This document shows, one piece after another, positions 29,789 to 38,852 of a DNA stretch of 64,000 nucleotides. The stretch is taken from the NCBI RefSeq assembly GCF_018688375.1, contig NZ_CP061318.1, forward strand, positions 558,001 to 622,000. Direction: 5' to 3'. The stretch comes from Polynucleobacter sp. AP-Ainpum-60-G11 (GTDB taxonomy: Bacteria > Pseudomonadota > Gammaproteobacteria > Burkholderiales > Burkholderiaceae). The position numbers and the translations under genes are program-made. Within the stretch, counting starts at the first letter, position 1. Every line of letters begins with the position of its first letter. A model generated the notes under the pieces. The model was given only the letters and a program-made list of their open reading frames with translations, did not search any database and was not told where the DNA came from.

Positions 29789-29819
29789 AGGACCCCTAAG
29801 AAGTGGGGCCCTATTTTTT
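29789..29819 (+). terminator. terminator or attenuator between tctC and tctB
   Basis: An AGGACCCC arm pairs with GGGGCCCT across an 8-base loop (one A-C mismatch) and is followed by T6. It sits 18 bases after the tctC stop inside the operon, which fits partial termination favouring the binding protein. Confidence 0.7.
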
Positions 29820-29858
29820 GAGCAAGCGTATCTACTAACTTTATTAAAAAATATAAAA

Positions 29859-30386
29859 ATGTCTGAACATACAAACAATTCAAATCAAGACTCAGTCATT
29901 AGCGTTAGAGCGATGGATATCATCACATCGATCGTGTTCTTGGCCATAGGCCTGACAGTGATGATTGGTAGTCTGAAGCTGGGTGCTAGCTGGGGTGTTG
30001 ATGGCCCAGAAGCTGGTTATTTCCCTTTCTATATCAGCTTGATCATCATGTTATCCAGCACGGTTACTTTGTATCAATCTGTAATCGTGAATAAGAATAA
30101 GAAAACTGAATCCTTTGTTGATAGCGAGCCAGCCAAGCAGGTGATGGCGGTTTTGTTGCCGGCGATTGTGTTTGTGCTTGGCGTGCAATTGATTGGCATT
30201 TATGTTTCTGCCGCTCTCTACATCGCGGTCTTCATGGTGTGGTTAGGTAAATATCCAATTTGGAAGGCGGTTGCCGTCTCTGTTGGAGTGAGCGCGGCTC
30301 TTTACCTCATGTTCGAATACTGGTTCCAAGTTCCATTGCCACATGGCGCATGGTTCAATCCACTCGAGTTTGTGGGCGTAAATTAA
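29859..30386 (+). CDS. tctB: tripartite tricarboxylate transporter small subunit TctB
   Basis: 175-residue membrane protein with four predicted helices and the TctB family pattern: an N-terminal helix near residues 20-40, GPEAGYFPFYISLIIMLSS, then FVLGVQLIGIYVSAALYIAVFMVWLG. It partners TctA in sodium- or proton-driven carboxylate uptake. It lies between tctC and tctA on the same strand. Confidence 0.9.
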   Translation: MSEHTNNSNQDSVISVRAMDIITSIVFLAIGLTVMIGSLKLGASWGVDGPEAGYFPFYISLIIMLSSTVTLYQSVIVNKNKKTESFVDSEPAKQVMAVLLPAIVFVLGVQLIGIYVSAALYIAVFMVWLGKYPIWKAVAVSVGVSAALYLMFEYWFQVPLPHGAWFNPLEFVGVN

Positions 30387-30428
30387 AAAAACAATAACTA
30401 TTAAAAAAGATTAAAAAAGGAGTCCAAG

Positions 30429-31928
30429 TTGGAAGAAATTAACGCTCTATTCAGCGGCTTTGCCGTTGCAATGACACCCTTTAACTTGCTATTAATGCTT
30501 GTCGGTGTAACTCTTGGTGTGATTATTGGTGTATTGCCAGGTTTGGGTGGCGCAAACGGTATTGCGATTCTGTTGCCATTGACCTTCACAATGCCACCAA
30601 CATCCGCGATCATCATGCTGTCCTGTATTTACTGGGGTGCATTGTTTGGTGGCGCGATTACATCCGTGCTATTTAATATCCCAGGTGAACCATGGTCTGT
30701 TGCGACAACCTTTGATGGTTATCCAATGGCCCGTAATGGTAAAGCTGGCGAAGCATTGACAGCAGCGTTCACATCCTCATTTGTGGGTGCGTTCTTTGCG
30801 ATTGTGATGATTACCTTCTTGGCACCATTGGTGGCGAAGTTTGCACTCCAATTCGGTCCGCCGGAGTTTTTCTCGGTCTACCTCCTGACCTTCTGTAGTT
30901 TTGTGGGTATGAACAAAGGTTCGCCATTCAAGACAATTTCAGCAATGATGTTGGGCTTTGCATTGGCTACTGTTGGTATGGATACCGTGACAGGTCAGTT
31001 GCGTTTAACTTTCGGTAACCCAGAGTTGATGCGTGGTTTTGACTTCTTGATCGCGGTGATCGGCTTGTTTGGTATTGGCGAGATTCTTCTTTCAATGGAA
31101 GAGGGCTTGGCCTTCCAAGGTGCTGCAGCGAAGATTCGCGGTAAGGTTGTTTGGGAAACTTGGAAGCAGTTACCTAAGTACTGGGCAACTTCATTACGCA
31201 GCTGCTTAATTGGTTGCTGGATGGGTATCACTCCAGGTGGCGCTACTCCTGCATCTTTCATGGCTTACGGTGTTGCAAAACGCGTATCTAAAGAAGGTGA
31301 CAAGTTTGGTACTGGAAAGATGGAGGGTATTGTTGCTCCAGAAACAGCGGCTCACGCTGCTGGTACAGCCGCCTTATTGCCAATGTTGTCATTAGGTATC
31401 CCAGGATCACCAACAGCTGCCGTATTGCTTGGCGGTTTGTTGATCTGGGGTCTGCAACCTGGCCCATTGCTCTTCGTTGAGAAACCAGACTTTGTTTGGG
31501 GCTTGATTGCTAGTATGTACTTGGGTAACTTGGCAGGCTTGTTTGTTGTATTAACTTGCGTTCCATTGTTCGCCTCAATCTTGAGAATTCCGTTCTCCAT
31601 CATTGCTCCAGTCATCATTGTGATTTGTGCGGTTGGTGCATACACCGTCCACAACGCGATGTTTGACGTTTGGTTGATGTTGGGCTTCGGTGTATTGGGT
31701 TATGTCTTCAAGAAACTCGATTACCCAATGGCTCCAATGGTCTTGGCCTTGGTATTGGGTGACCGTGCAGAAGATTCTTTCCGCCAGTCCATGTTGTTCT
31801 CACAAGGTAGCTTAGATATTTTCTTCTCTAACTACTTGGTAGGTGCGATCACTACTCTGGCTTTGGTATTGCTGTTCTGGCCATTAATTGGCAAGTTCAT
31901 CGGCAAGAAAAAAGCTGCTGCAGCGTAA
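30429..31928 (+). CDS. tctA: tripartite tricarboxylate transporter large subunit TctA
   Basis: 499-residue polytopic membrane protein. TctA signatures are GVLPGLGGANGIAILLPLTF near residue 40, and the second glycine-rich region EGIVAPETAAHAAGTAALLPMLSLGIPGSPTAAVLLGGL. The start is TTG, about six bases behind AAGGAG. A Lys/Ala-rich tail closes the protein. A strong terminator follows, so tctCBA is one unit. Confidence 0.94.
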   Translation: MEEINALFSGFAVAMTPFNLLLMLVGVTLGVIIGVLPGLGGANGIAILLPLTFTMPPTSAIIMLSCIYWGALFGGAITSVLFNIPGEPWSVATTFDGYPMARNGKAGEALTAAFTSSFVGAFFAIVMITFLAPLVAKFALQFGPPEFFSVYLLTFCSFVGMNKGSPFKTISAMMLGFALATVGMDTVTGQLRLTFGNPELMRGFDFLIAVIGLFGIGEILLSMEEGLAFQGAAAKIRGKVVWETWKQLPKYWATSLRSCLIGCWMGITPGGATPASFMAYGVAKRVSKEGDKFGTGKMEGIVAPETAAHAAGTAALLPMLSLGIPGSPTAAVLLGGLLIWGLQPGPLLFVEKPDFVWGLIASMYLGNLAGLFVVLTCVPLFASILRIPFSIIAPVIIVICAVGAYTVHNAMFDVWLMLGFGVLGYVFKKLDYPMAPMVLALVLGDRAEDSFRQSMLFSQGSLDIFFSNYLVGAITTLALVLLFWPLIGKFIGKKKAAAA

Positions 31929-31950
31929 GCTAAAGCGCTAAATGAGTAAA

Positions 31951-31976
31951 GAAAAGGGGGCGCAAGCCCCTTTTTC
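31951..31976 (+). terminator. rho-independent terminator after tctA
   Basis: Arms AAAAGGGG and CCCCTTTT around a GCGCAA-type loop, with a T5 run, lie 23 bases after the tctA stop and 36 bases before the next gene. Confidence 0.85.
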
Positions 31977-32011
31977 TATTGGAACAAAAAATCCGATAAA
32001 ATCACCACATC

Positions 32012-32383
32012 ATGAATTTCCGCAAAAACCGCCTCATTCACTGGATTGCTGCTCTAGCAATCGCAATGAGTGCGCTTGCGCCAGCGGTTTCTCAAGCGGT
32101 ATCGCTAGCGAAGCATGGTCAAGGTTTTGCCATGGAGATTTGTGCTGCAGATGGTACGAAGTCGCAGGTTAATGTGCAAAGTGAAGATCAAGCAGATCTC
32201 GCAGAAGCGCAACCATGCCCGTATTGCATTGCTCACACAGCCATCACACCGGCATTCAATACCAATCTCACATTCCAGGCGCCGCAAACACTTGCTTTGC
32301 TGCCACAGCTTTTCTATCAATCACCCAAACCTCTCGCTGTTTGGGTAACACCTCCCTCAGCAGCACCTCCTACACAAGCCTAA
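32012..32383 (+). CDS. DUF2946 family exported protein
   Basis: 123-residue protein with an N-terminal hydrophobic signal or anchor segment (NRLIHWIAALAIAMSALAPAVSQA). The DUF2946 hallmark CPYC motif in QPCPYCIAHTAI is near residue 69, and a Pro/Ala-rich end (PPSAAPPTQA) follows. Another Cys is in the MEICAADG stretch. Function is unknown; members commonly sit beside TonB receptors and copper genes, as here. It is the first gene of a run of five in the same direction. Confidence 0.8.
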   Translation: MNFRKNRLIHWIAALAIAMSALAPAVSQAVSLAKHGQGFAMEICAADGTKSQVNVQSEDQADLAEAQPCPYCIAHTAITPAFNTNLTFQAPQTLALLPQLFYQSPKPLAVWVTPPSAAPPTQA

Positions 32384-32395
32384 ATCTTTTTAGGG

Positions 32396-32430
32396 CATAG
32401 CCTTGCTATGTAGTTGGCAACCAAGTTGCC
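32396..32430 (+). promoter_or_regulatory. two hairpins in the TonB receptor leader
   Basis: CATAG/CTATG (32396-32400 with 32406-32410) and GGCAAC/GTTGCC (32416-32421 with 32425-32430) lie in the 69-base gap before the receptor start. There is no T tract, so this is more a structured leader than a terminator. No known riboswitch consensus was recognised. Confidence 0.4.
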
Positions 32431-32452
32431 GTGATGTTGTGTGGAGAAGCAA

Positions 32453-34600
32453 ATGTTGTTTAAGCAAAAGAAGATTAGTGCATACATGGGTATGCTATTT
32501 GGATCAATGTTGATATCAAGTGGTGCTCAGGCTCAAATTGCACCCCCTCCTGACTATGATCAGAAATTAGCCGATATGGTAGTGACGGCCACAAAATCAG
32601 GTACTACCCTCAGGGATATGACTCAGAACACCACAATTTTGACGAAAGAGGAGTTGGAGATTGCGCCAGAGCAAACGATTGATCAGGTCCTCAAGAACCA
32701 ATCAAGCGTATTTTTAAATGATCAACCTTATTATGAAAAAGATCCAACTGGGCAAAGCATTAATGTTCGTGGCCTAGGAAATGCTAGAACATTAGTTCTG
32801 ATTGATGGCGTGCCTGCCAATGATGCGATGTATGGGACTGTGCAATGGAATCTTGTGCCAATGTCAGCAATCCAAGATGTTGAGTTTATTCGTGGTGGCG
32901 CTTCTAGTCTTTATGGAAATATGGGTATGGGCGGCGTGATTAATATTACAACTAAGCCAATCAGTGATAACAAGGGCGAGGTATCTGGGAGTATTGGATC
33001 CTATGCAACTGGTACGGCGGCAGTATCAAAGGAATTTGCAATAAGCGATTCCTTCAAGCTTAGGGCTTCAGCCGATTACTTTAGTACTGAGGGTTACCAA
33101 AATATCGCAACAATATCCCCTTCGTCGCAATCTGCCCTAAAGACTGGAATGGGAAATGAAAGTGCGGAGAGTGCCAACTATCGTTTGCAGGGCTCTCTAA
33201 AGGTTAGTCAAGATACCGATGGTTTTTTCAATTTCGGACTTCATTCAATGTCAAACCTGCCTACAGGTGGTTATAACTTCGCTAGAAAATCTACCAACGA
33301 GACAACAATTTCCGGTGGAACCACAACAAGGTTGAATTCTAGTGAACAGGTTCAAGTTAATGCATTTTATGAAAACACAACTTTGCAACAACAAAATGTG
33401 AGCTCAAGTAATCCATACATCAATGCCACTTTCCATAATCCTTACTATCAAGTTGGCGGCTCAGCTCAATATACTAATAATTTTCAAAACTCTCTGATTG
33501 ATCAGGTGATCCTAAGTGCTGATGCAAAGCAGCTCTCAGCATCGAATTATCAAAATAACTATGCCTCTCCTGGTGCTGCAAATTATCAAACTAGTAAATT
33601 GGGAGCTTTAAGCTCTCAGGTTGTGTCAGAGGGCACACAAAACTTCTTAGGAATTTTGGGCCAAGCTAAATCAAACCTAACGGCCATTCCCCTTCAAGCT
33701 ACGCTATCCGCTAGAGTTGATAATTGGACTAGTCAGATTCCGGTCAACTATACCCAAGCTGTTGGAGGGGCTCAAGTAAGTACGGCTGTTCCCAATCAAT
33801 CTAAAACAAAATTAAGTCCAAATTTAGGCCTCTTATATCGAGCATCTAGGGAGTTGGATTTTAGGGCTGCTGCTTATCAGGCTTTCCATGCACCAGGGCT
33901 GAATAATTCGATACGTAGTTATGGGTCCGGTTCAAGCTATGTAAGTAATAATCCATTTTTAACTCCAGAGAATATGACTGGGTATGAAATGGGATCTGAC
34001 TATCGCTGGAAATCCGGATTTATTCAAGTAACAGGTTTTAATGCGAATGTCACCAATGCTATCGCCACATACACCATGACTGCCGCCCAAATTGCGAGCA
34101 CTTGTGCGCCAGTATGTTCGGCTGGAGCGAAATCTTACAGCAACGATCAGTCGCTAAGAAGCACTGGATTGGAGCTTCAAGCCCACTATGACATTAGCTC
34201 TAAATGGGCAACAGATTTGGGGTATACGCTCACTAAGGCTGTATTAACTTCAACGTATGGAGCAATTAGTCAGTCATTGAACCCAACGGGGGTTCAGATA
34301 GCCGGAACACCCAGAAATATGGGTAGTGCAAGCCTTACATACTTCCCAATACCAAAGGCTAGTTTGACAGCCTCGGTTCGCTATATTGGAAATTCTTGGT
34401 ATGACACTGCGCACACCTCACCAATACCGGCTTATGCTGTAGTTGGTGCAAGGGCTAACTATGAGGTAACGCCAAATGCAACTGTTTATTTGAGTGCTGT
34501 GAACTTATTAAATCGTAATTACATTACATTTGGTTCTGGCTCACAATACACTGTTGGTCAGCCTCAAACAATCACCGTTGGTGGTCGGATAACATTTTGA
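32453..34600 (+). CDS. TonB-dependent outer membrane receptor, probably for copper
   Basis: 715-residue TonB-dependent receptor. After a signal peptide ending near SGAQA comes a TonB box-like ADMVVTATKS, the plug domain (about 45-165, with INVRGLGNARTLVLIDGVPAND and FIRGGASSLYGNMGMGGVINI), then a beta barrel ending in aromatic-F (GGRITF). A Cys pair, CAPVC, occurs in a predicted outer loop in the last quarter. The ATG six bases after GGAG is preferred over an in-frame GTG at 32441. Substrate is inferred from the following TlpA and PCuAC genes; a siderophore or cobalamin cannot be excluded. Confidence 0.85.
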   Translation: MLFKQKKISAYMGMLFGSMLISSGAQAQIAPPPDYDQKLADMVVTATKSGTTLRDMTQNTTILTKEELEIAPEQTIDQVLKNQSSVFLNDQPYYEKDPTGQSINVRGLGNARTLVLIDGVPANDAMYGTVQWNLVPMSAIQDVEFIRGGASSLYGNMGMGGVINITTKPISDNKGEVSGSIGSYATGTAAVSKEFAISDSFKLRASADYFSTEGYQNIATISPSSQSALKTGMGNESAESANYRLQGSLKVSQDTDGFFNFGLHSMSNLPTGGYNFARKSTNETTISGGTTTRLNSSEQVQVNAFYENTTLQQQNVSSSNPYINATFHNPYYQVGGSAQYTNNFQNSLIDQVILSADAKQLSASNYQNNYASPGAANYQTSKLGALSSQVVSEGTQNFLGILGQAKSNLTAIPLQATLSARVDNWTSQIPVNYTQAVGGAQVSTAVPNQSKTKLSPNLGLLYRASRELDFRAAAYQAFHAPGLNNSIRSYGSGSSYVSNNPFLTPENMTGYEMGSDYRWKSGFIQVTGFNANVTNAIATYTMTAAQIASTCAPVCSAGAKSYSNDQSLRSTGLELQAHYDISSKWATDLGYTLTKAVLTSTYGAISQSLNPTGVQIAGTPRNMGSASLTYFPIPKASLTASVRYIGNSWYDTAHTSPIPAYAVVGARANYEVTPNATVYLSAVNLLNRNYITFGSGSQYTVGQPQTITVGGRITF

Positions 34601-35865
34601 TAGTAATAAAAAACTCGCTTCATTTCAAGCCACATGACGTAGCCAAGGTTTTAATTCTGAGTCTCCTGGTATGGGGCGGGATTGATCTGGCCGTTGCTCA
34701 AATGGACCACTCATCCCATTCCGGAGCGAGTGCGCCTGCCAAGCCTTCTTCATCATGCAAGGGGTCGGGTTTAGATTGTGCGAATTCTGCAACGCCATTT
34801 TTGGGTAAGGATGGTAAGTTGCTTCTAACCTGGACTGGTGGTGGATTTGTTTCAGTTGCTAAATCTGATGATTTGGGAAAGACCTTTACATCTCCTATAG
34901 TTATTGCGGAGCATGGAAAATCTCTAGATGCTGGAAGCGATGCTCGCCCACAAATCGTTTCTGACTCAAAAGGAAATATATTTCTGGTTTATGCATTTTT
35001 CAAAGATGGTAATTGGAACGCACAGATTAATATGGCTCGATCATCCGACGGAGGTCTCAGTTTTACGACACCCATGCCGCTGATAAAAAATGGTTCTAGT
35101 GAGCGCTTTCCTTCAATGGTGATTGGTAAAGATGACTCCATATTCTTGGCTTGGATTGATAAGCGTTTAGTTGCTGATGCAAAGAAGTCGGGTAATCCGC
35201 ATCTTGGTGGATCCATCGCTTACTCATTTTCAAATGATGCTGGGAAAACATTTCAGCCTGAGAAAATAGCTAATGAACAGAGTTGTGAATGCTGTCGTAT
35301 AGGTTCTAGTATTGATCCAAAGGGTGGGGTAGCCATTGTTTATCGAGCTATTTTCCCTGGTGGTATACGTGATCACGCAACGCAGTTAATTAATGAATCC
35401 TCGTCAGGAAAAATTCGCAGAGTCTCTGAAGATGAATGGAAGACTGATGCTTGCCCTCACCATGGTCCTGCAATCGCAGTTTCTAGTACTGGAAAAATGC
35501 ATGTGGCTTGGTTTACTCAGGGAGCTGCTCGATCTGGAGTGTTCTATGCCAACTCTAGCAATCAGGGCGAAAGCTACTCGAATCCAATCAGAATTGGAGG
35601 CGAACATGAGAATGTTTCGCGCCCTTATCTCCTCGCTCGGGATAAGTCCATTTGGTTGGTTTGGAAGGGGTTTGATGGGGTAAAGACATCTGTATACCTT
35701 AAGAAATCACCGGATGATGGTGTTACATGGTCGCAGGCAATCTTGATTGCGCAGACAAGTGCTTATTCAGATCACCCTCTGTTAATTAGTAATGGGGGCG
35801 ATGTCTTTTTATCCTGGCTAACCCGAGCCGATGGCTATCAAGTCATTAAACTAAACGGCAAATGA
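34597..35865 (+). CDS. exported Asp-box beta-propeller (sialidase-like fold) with Cys-rich motif
   Basis: 422-residue secreted protein. The TTG start overlaps the receptor stop, and a signal peptide ends near residue 35 (LAVAQ), followed by MDHSSH with His38 and His41. Five Asp-box repeats (SDDLGKTF, SSDGGLSF, SNDAGKTF, SSNQGESY, SPDDGVTW) indicate a propeller of the BNR/sialidase type. It lacks a clear set of sialidase arginines by eye, and instead carries CECC (Cys230, Cys232, Cys233) and CPHH (Cys286, His288, His289), which look like metal ligands. It is overlapped by tlpA. It may bind or reduce copper in the periplasm (inference); true sialidase activity seems unlikely. Confidence 0.75.
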   Translation: MIVIKNSLHFKPHDVAKVLILSLLVWGGIDLAVAQMDHSSHSGASAPAKPSSSCKGSGLDCANSATPFLGKDGKLLLTWTGGGFVSVAKSDDLGKTFTSPIVIAEHGKSLDAGSDARPQIVSDSKGNIFLVYAFFKDGNWNAQINMARSSDGGLSFTTPMPLIKNGSSERFPSMVIGKDDSIFLAWIDKRLVADAKKSGNPHLGGSIAYSFSNDAGKTFQPEKIANEQSCECCRIGSSIDPKGGVAIVYRAIFPGGIRDHATQLINESSSGKIRRVSEDEWKTDACPHHGPAIAVSSTGKMHVAWFTQGAARSGVFYANSSNQGESYSNPIRIGGEHENVSRPYLLARDKSIWLVWKGFDGVKTSVYLKKSPDDGVTWSQAILIAQTSAYSDHPLLISNGGDVFLSWLTRADGYQVIKLNGK

Positions 35866-36344
35866 TGAAAAAAATACTTCTTACCCTTTCTCTATTTGTT
35901 CTGACAATGCACGCTGCCTTTGCGGATGCATCCACTATTCAGGCGTATCAGAAAGGGGATTGGGGCTCTTTATTAAAGAAAAATGCCGGCCAAGCAGTGG
36001 TCGTTCATTTTTGGGGCGTCACTTGTGCACCTTGCGCAAGAGAAATGCCTCAATGGGGCACGTTTCTCTCTGAGGATAGAAGTGCGAAGGTGATATTTAT
36101 TCAGGTTGATGAAGTATCTCTCGAAGCGACTAAAAAAATGTTAGCTAAGGCCGGCTTGGATAAGGCTTCCAGCTATTACTTAAATACTCCCTTCGATGAT
36201 TATTTTCGCCATGAAATTGATCCGCAGTGGCGTGGTGAAACTCCAATGACTTTGTTGATTGATAAAAATGGAAAGATAATCCGGAAAATAGGTCCGATAA
36301 ATTTTGTTGAGTTAAAGAAGTGGTTCGCTAAAGGTGTTTATTAA
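35862..36344 (+). CDS. TlpA-like periplasmic thioredoxin
   Basis: 160-residue exported thioredoxin-fold protein with signal peptide ending near HAAFA and the redox motif CAPC (Cys55, Cys58) in FWGVTCAPCAREMP. TlpA-family proteins keep copper-site cysteines reduced, for example in cytochrome oxidase subunit II assembly. The ATG overlaps the propeller gene's TGA, and PCuAC follows 15 bases downstream, which points to a copper role. The second Met codon is an equally possible start. Confidence 0.88.
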   Translation: MMKKILLTLSLFVLTMHAAFADASTIQAYQKGDWGSLLKKNAGQAVVVHFWGVTCAPCAREMPQWGTFLSEDRSAKVIFIQVDEVSLEATKKMLAKAGLDKASSYYLNTPFDDYFRHEIDPQWRGETPMTLLIDKNGKIIRKIGPINFVELKKWFAKGVY

Positions 36345-36359
36345 TTTAAGGAGAGTAAT

Positions 36360-36839
36360 TTGAAAAATATTGTGATTAGTTTAATTTCTTTGTCTGCGGC
36401 AGCATTTACTGCTGGAGCCTATGCGCAAAACGCTAAAGTTGGTAGCGTACAAATTGAAAATGCTTATACGCGTTCTACTGTCCCAGGCCAAATGGCTGCC
36501 GGTGGTTTTATGAAGATTGAAAATAAAGGCGCTGCTGATCAACTCATTTCTGCAAGTTCACCAGTTGCCGGTGAAGTTCAGTTGCATGAAATGGCGATGG
36601 AAGGCAATGTGATGAAAATGCGTCAAGTAAAAGATATTCCGGTGCCAGCAGGTGGCGCAGTGGAGTTAAAGCCGGGTGGTTTGCATTTAATGTTTATGAA
36701 CATCAAAGCACCTTTGGCTGCTGGTGAAACTGTTCCAGTTAAATTGAAGTTTGCTAAAGCAGGCGAAGTAGAAGTAAAGATGCCTGTCAATGCGATGGGC
36801 AATCCTGGTGCCGGTCACGGTGGAGCGATGAAGCACTAA
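36360..36839 (+). CDS. periplasmic copper chaperone PCuAC
   Basis: 159-residue exported protein with signal peptide ending near GAYA. It carries the canonical Cu(I) site H-x10-M-x21-H-x-M: His76, Met87, His109 and Met111. The tail GHGGAMKH offers more His and Met ligands. PCuAC proteins deliver copper to the CuA and CuB centres of haem-copper oxidases. TTG start after AAGGAGA. It is the last gene of the operon and is followed by a strong terminator. Confidence 0.93.
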   Translation: MKNIVISLISLSAAAFTAGAYAQNAKVGSVQIENAYTRSTVPGQMAAGGFMKIENKGAADQLISASSPVAGEVQLHEMAMEGNVMKMRQVKDIPVPAGGAVELKPGGLHLMFMNIKAPLAAGETVPVKLKFAKAGEVEVKMPVNAMGNPGAGHGGAMKH

Positions 36840-36872
36840 GCACTCGCTTTAGTAATTTGTAGCAAAGGTATT

Positions 36873-36908
36873 AAAAAAGCCCCTAGTTTTACTTAGGGGC
36901 TTTTGTTT
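36873..36908. terminator. bidirectional rho-independent terminator
   Basis: GCCCCTA (36879-36885) pairs with TAGGGGC (36894-36900); A-rich and T-rich flanks extend the stem on both sides. It ends the copper operon and the convergent ilvD. Confidence 0.85.
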
Positions 36909-36934
36909 TGCTGTATTGGATTTGTTGTCTGCAT

Positions 36935-38623
36935 TTAATCCAGATTTAGATCCGTTACCGCACCCTTACTTGCAGTGCTCGCAAGGTGTGCATACTTAGC
37001 AAGCAATCCACGGGTATAGCGTGGTTTAGGTTGTACCCAAGCAGCGCGACGCTTAGCAATCTCTTCATCGCTCACATTGAGTTGAATAAGTAGCTTATGG
37101 GCATCGATCGTGACAGAGTCACCTTCTTCGATGAGGGCGATAGTGCCGCCTACGAAAGCCTCAGGGGCAACGTGACCAACCACCATGCCCCAGGTACCAC
37201 CAGAGAAGCGTCCGTCAGTAATGAGGCCTACTGTCTCGCCTAAGCCTTGGCCAACGAGGGCAGAGGTAGGAGCCAGCATCTCACGCATACCAGGACCGCC
37301 TTTAGGGCCCTCATAACGAATCACCATGACGTCACCGTCTTTGATCTTTTGCGCCATGATGGCAGCCATTGCATCATCTTCAGAATCAAATACACGAGCA
37401 GGGCCGGTAATGGATGGGTTCTTGAGGCCGGTAATCTTAGCAACGCAACCCTCAGGGGAGATATTGCCTTTGAGGATGGCTAAGTGACCTTGCTTGTACA
37501 GCGGGTTATCTAAAGTGCGAATGACTTTTTGATCAGCGCGCGGTACAGATGGAACATCTTTCAATGTTTCTGCAATAGTCTTGCCTGTGATCGTCATGCA
37601 ATCACCATGCAAGAGTCCGCCATCTAACAAGATCTTCATGACTTGCGGAATACCGCCAGCTTGGTGAAGATCCGTTGCTAAATATTGTCCAGAAGGCTTC
37701 ATGTCGACGATGACTGGAACACGCTTACGAATACGTTCAAAGTCATCAATCGTCCAATCAATCTCAGCAGCACTGGTGATGGCTAGGTAATGCAGAACAG
37801 CATTAGTAGAGCCACCCACTGCCATGATTACGCTAACTGCGTTCTCAATGGATTTTTTAGTGATGATGTCGCGTGGACGTAAGTTTTTCTTAATAGCCTC
37901 AACGAGAACAATGGCTGACTCATGCGCGCTCGCAACTTTCTCAGCATCCTCATTGGCCATCGTAGAAGAGTAAGGCAGGCTCATACCTAAAGCTTCGAAT
38001 GAAGAGCTCATGGTGTTAGCTGTATACATACCGCCGCAAGAGCCGCTACCTGGGCAAGCATGTTGCTCTACGCCCTTGAGATCTGATTCACTCATGCGGC
38101 CGGAGGTGAATTCACCAACGGCTTCAAATGCAGAAACAATGTTCAGATCCTTGCCTTTGAAATGGCCCGGCTTAATCGTGCCACCATAAACATAGATACT
38201 GGGTACGTTGGTGCGCGCCATCGCCATCATGCCGCCTGGCATGTTCTTATCGCAACCGCCGATAACCACAACGCCGTCTTGCCATAAACCATTGACACAA
38301 GTTTCAATACTGTCAGCAATCACTTCACGAGAGATCAGGGAGTACTTCATACCCTCGGTGCCCATGCCGATACCATCGGACACGGTAGGGGTACCAAACA
38401 TTTGCGCTTTTGCACCAGCCTCTTCGAGAGCGGTAACCGCGGCATCTGCGAGTTTTTGCAAACCGCTATTGCAGGGGGTGATAGTGGAGTGGCCGTTTGC
38501 TACGCCAACCATTGGCTTAACAAAATCCTTCTCTTCGTAGCCCATCGCGTAATACATTGAGCGATTAGGTGCGCGAGCAACCCCTTCGGTGACATTGCGC
38601 GAGCGTTCATTGAGGCGTTTCAT
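36935..38623 (-). CDS. ilvD: dihydroxy-acid dehydratase
   Basis: 562-residue Fe-S enzyme of isoleucine, valine and pantothenate synthesis. Cluster cysteines lie in [16 protein letters not shown] and the [15 protein letters not shown] motif; the C-terminal [21 protein letters not shown] is also typical. The ATG at 38623 (MKRLNERSR) has CTGGAG upstream and matches family length; the 19-residue extension to 38680 is unlikely. It is divergent from the response regulator gene. Confidence 0.96.
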   Translation of the reverse strand: MKRLNERSRNVTEGVARAPNRSMYYAMGYEEKDFVKPMVGVANGHSTITPCNSGLQKLADAAVTALEEAGAKAQMFGTPTVSDGIGMGTEGMKYSLISREVIADSIETCVNGLWQDGVVVIGGCDKNMPGGMMAMARTNVPSIYVYGGTIKPGHFKGKDLNIVSAFEAVGEFTSGRMSESDLKGVEQHACPGSGSCGGMYTANTMSSSFEALGMSLPYSSTMANEDAEKVASAHESAIVLVEAIKKNLRPRDIITKKSIENAVSVIMAVGGSTNAVLHYLAITSAAEIDWTIDDFERIRKRVPVIVDMKPSGQYLATDLHQAGGIPQVMKILLDGGLLHGDCMTITGKTIAETLKDVPSVPRADQKVIRTLDNPLYKQGHLAILKGNISPEGCVAKITGLKNPSITGPARVFDSEDDAMAAIMAQKIKDGDVMVIRYEGPKGGPGMREMLAPTSALVGQGLGETVGLITDGRFSGGTWGMVVGHVAPEAFVGGTIALIEEGDSVTIDAHKLLIQLNVSDEEIAKRRAAWVQPKPRYTRGLLAKYAHLASTASKGAVTDLNLD

Positions 38624-38774
38624 GCTGATATGGACTCCAGAAAAGAATTTGTCGAAAAGCTCTATTGTGCCGTGAGACAAGGGCGAACGCAGGGGTTTAT
38701 GCAGCCTTTCCTATGTTCATGTCATGCACTGCCACAAGCAGATATTCCTATTGTATTTGGTGAGTAAGGCTCAG

Positions 38775-38794
38775 TATTAGCTGTAAAGCTAATA
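38775..38794. promoter_or_regulatory. 8-bp perfect inverted repeat before the response regulator
   Basis: TATTAGCT (38775-38782) and AGCTAATA (38787-38794) flank a GTAA spacer 58 bases upstream of the start codon. It could be an operator or an RNA hairpin; nothing else marks its role. Confidence 0.4.
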
Positions 38795-38852
38795 TCCTTC
38801 CTAAAAAAGCTGCAGTACATTGCCTTATCTATCACTTTTTCCTTCAAATTCA

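Noticed and set aside
32384..32452. Possible cobalamin riboswitch before the TonB receptor
   Set aside because: Far too short and no B12-box-like sequence.
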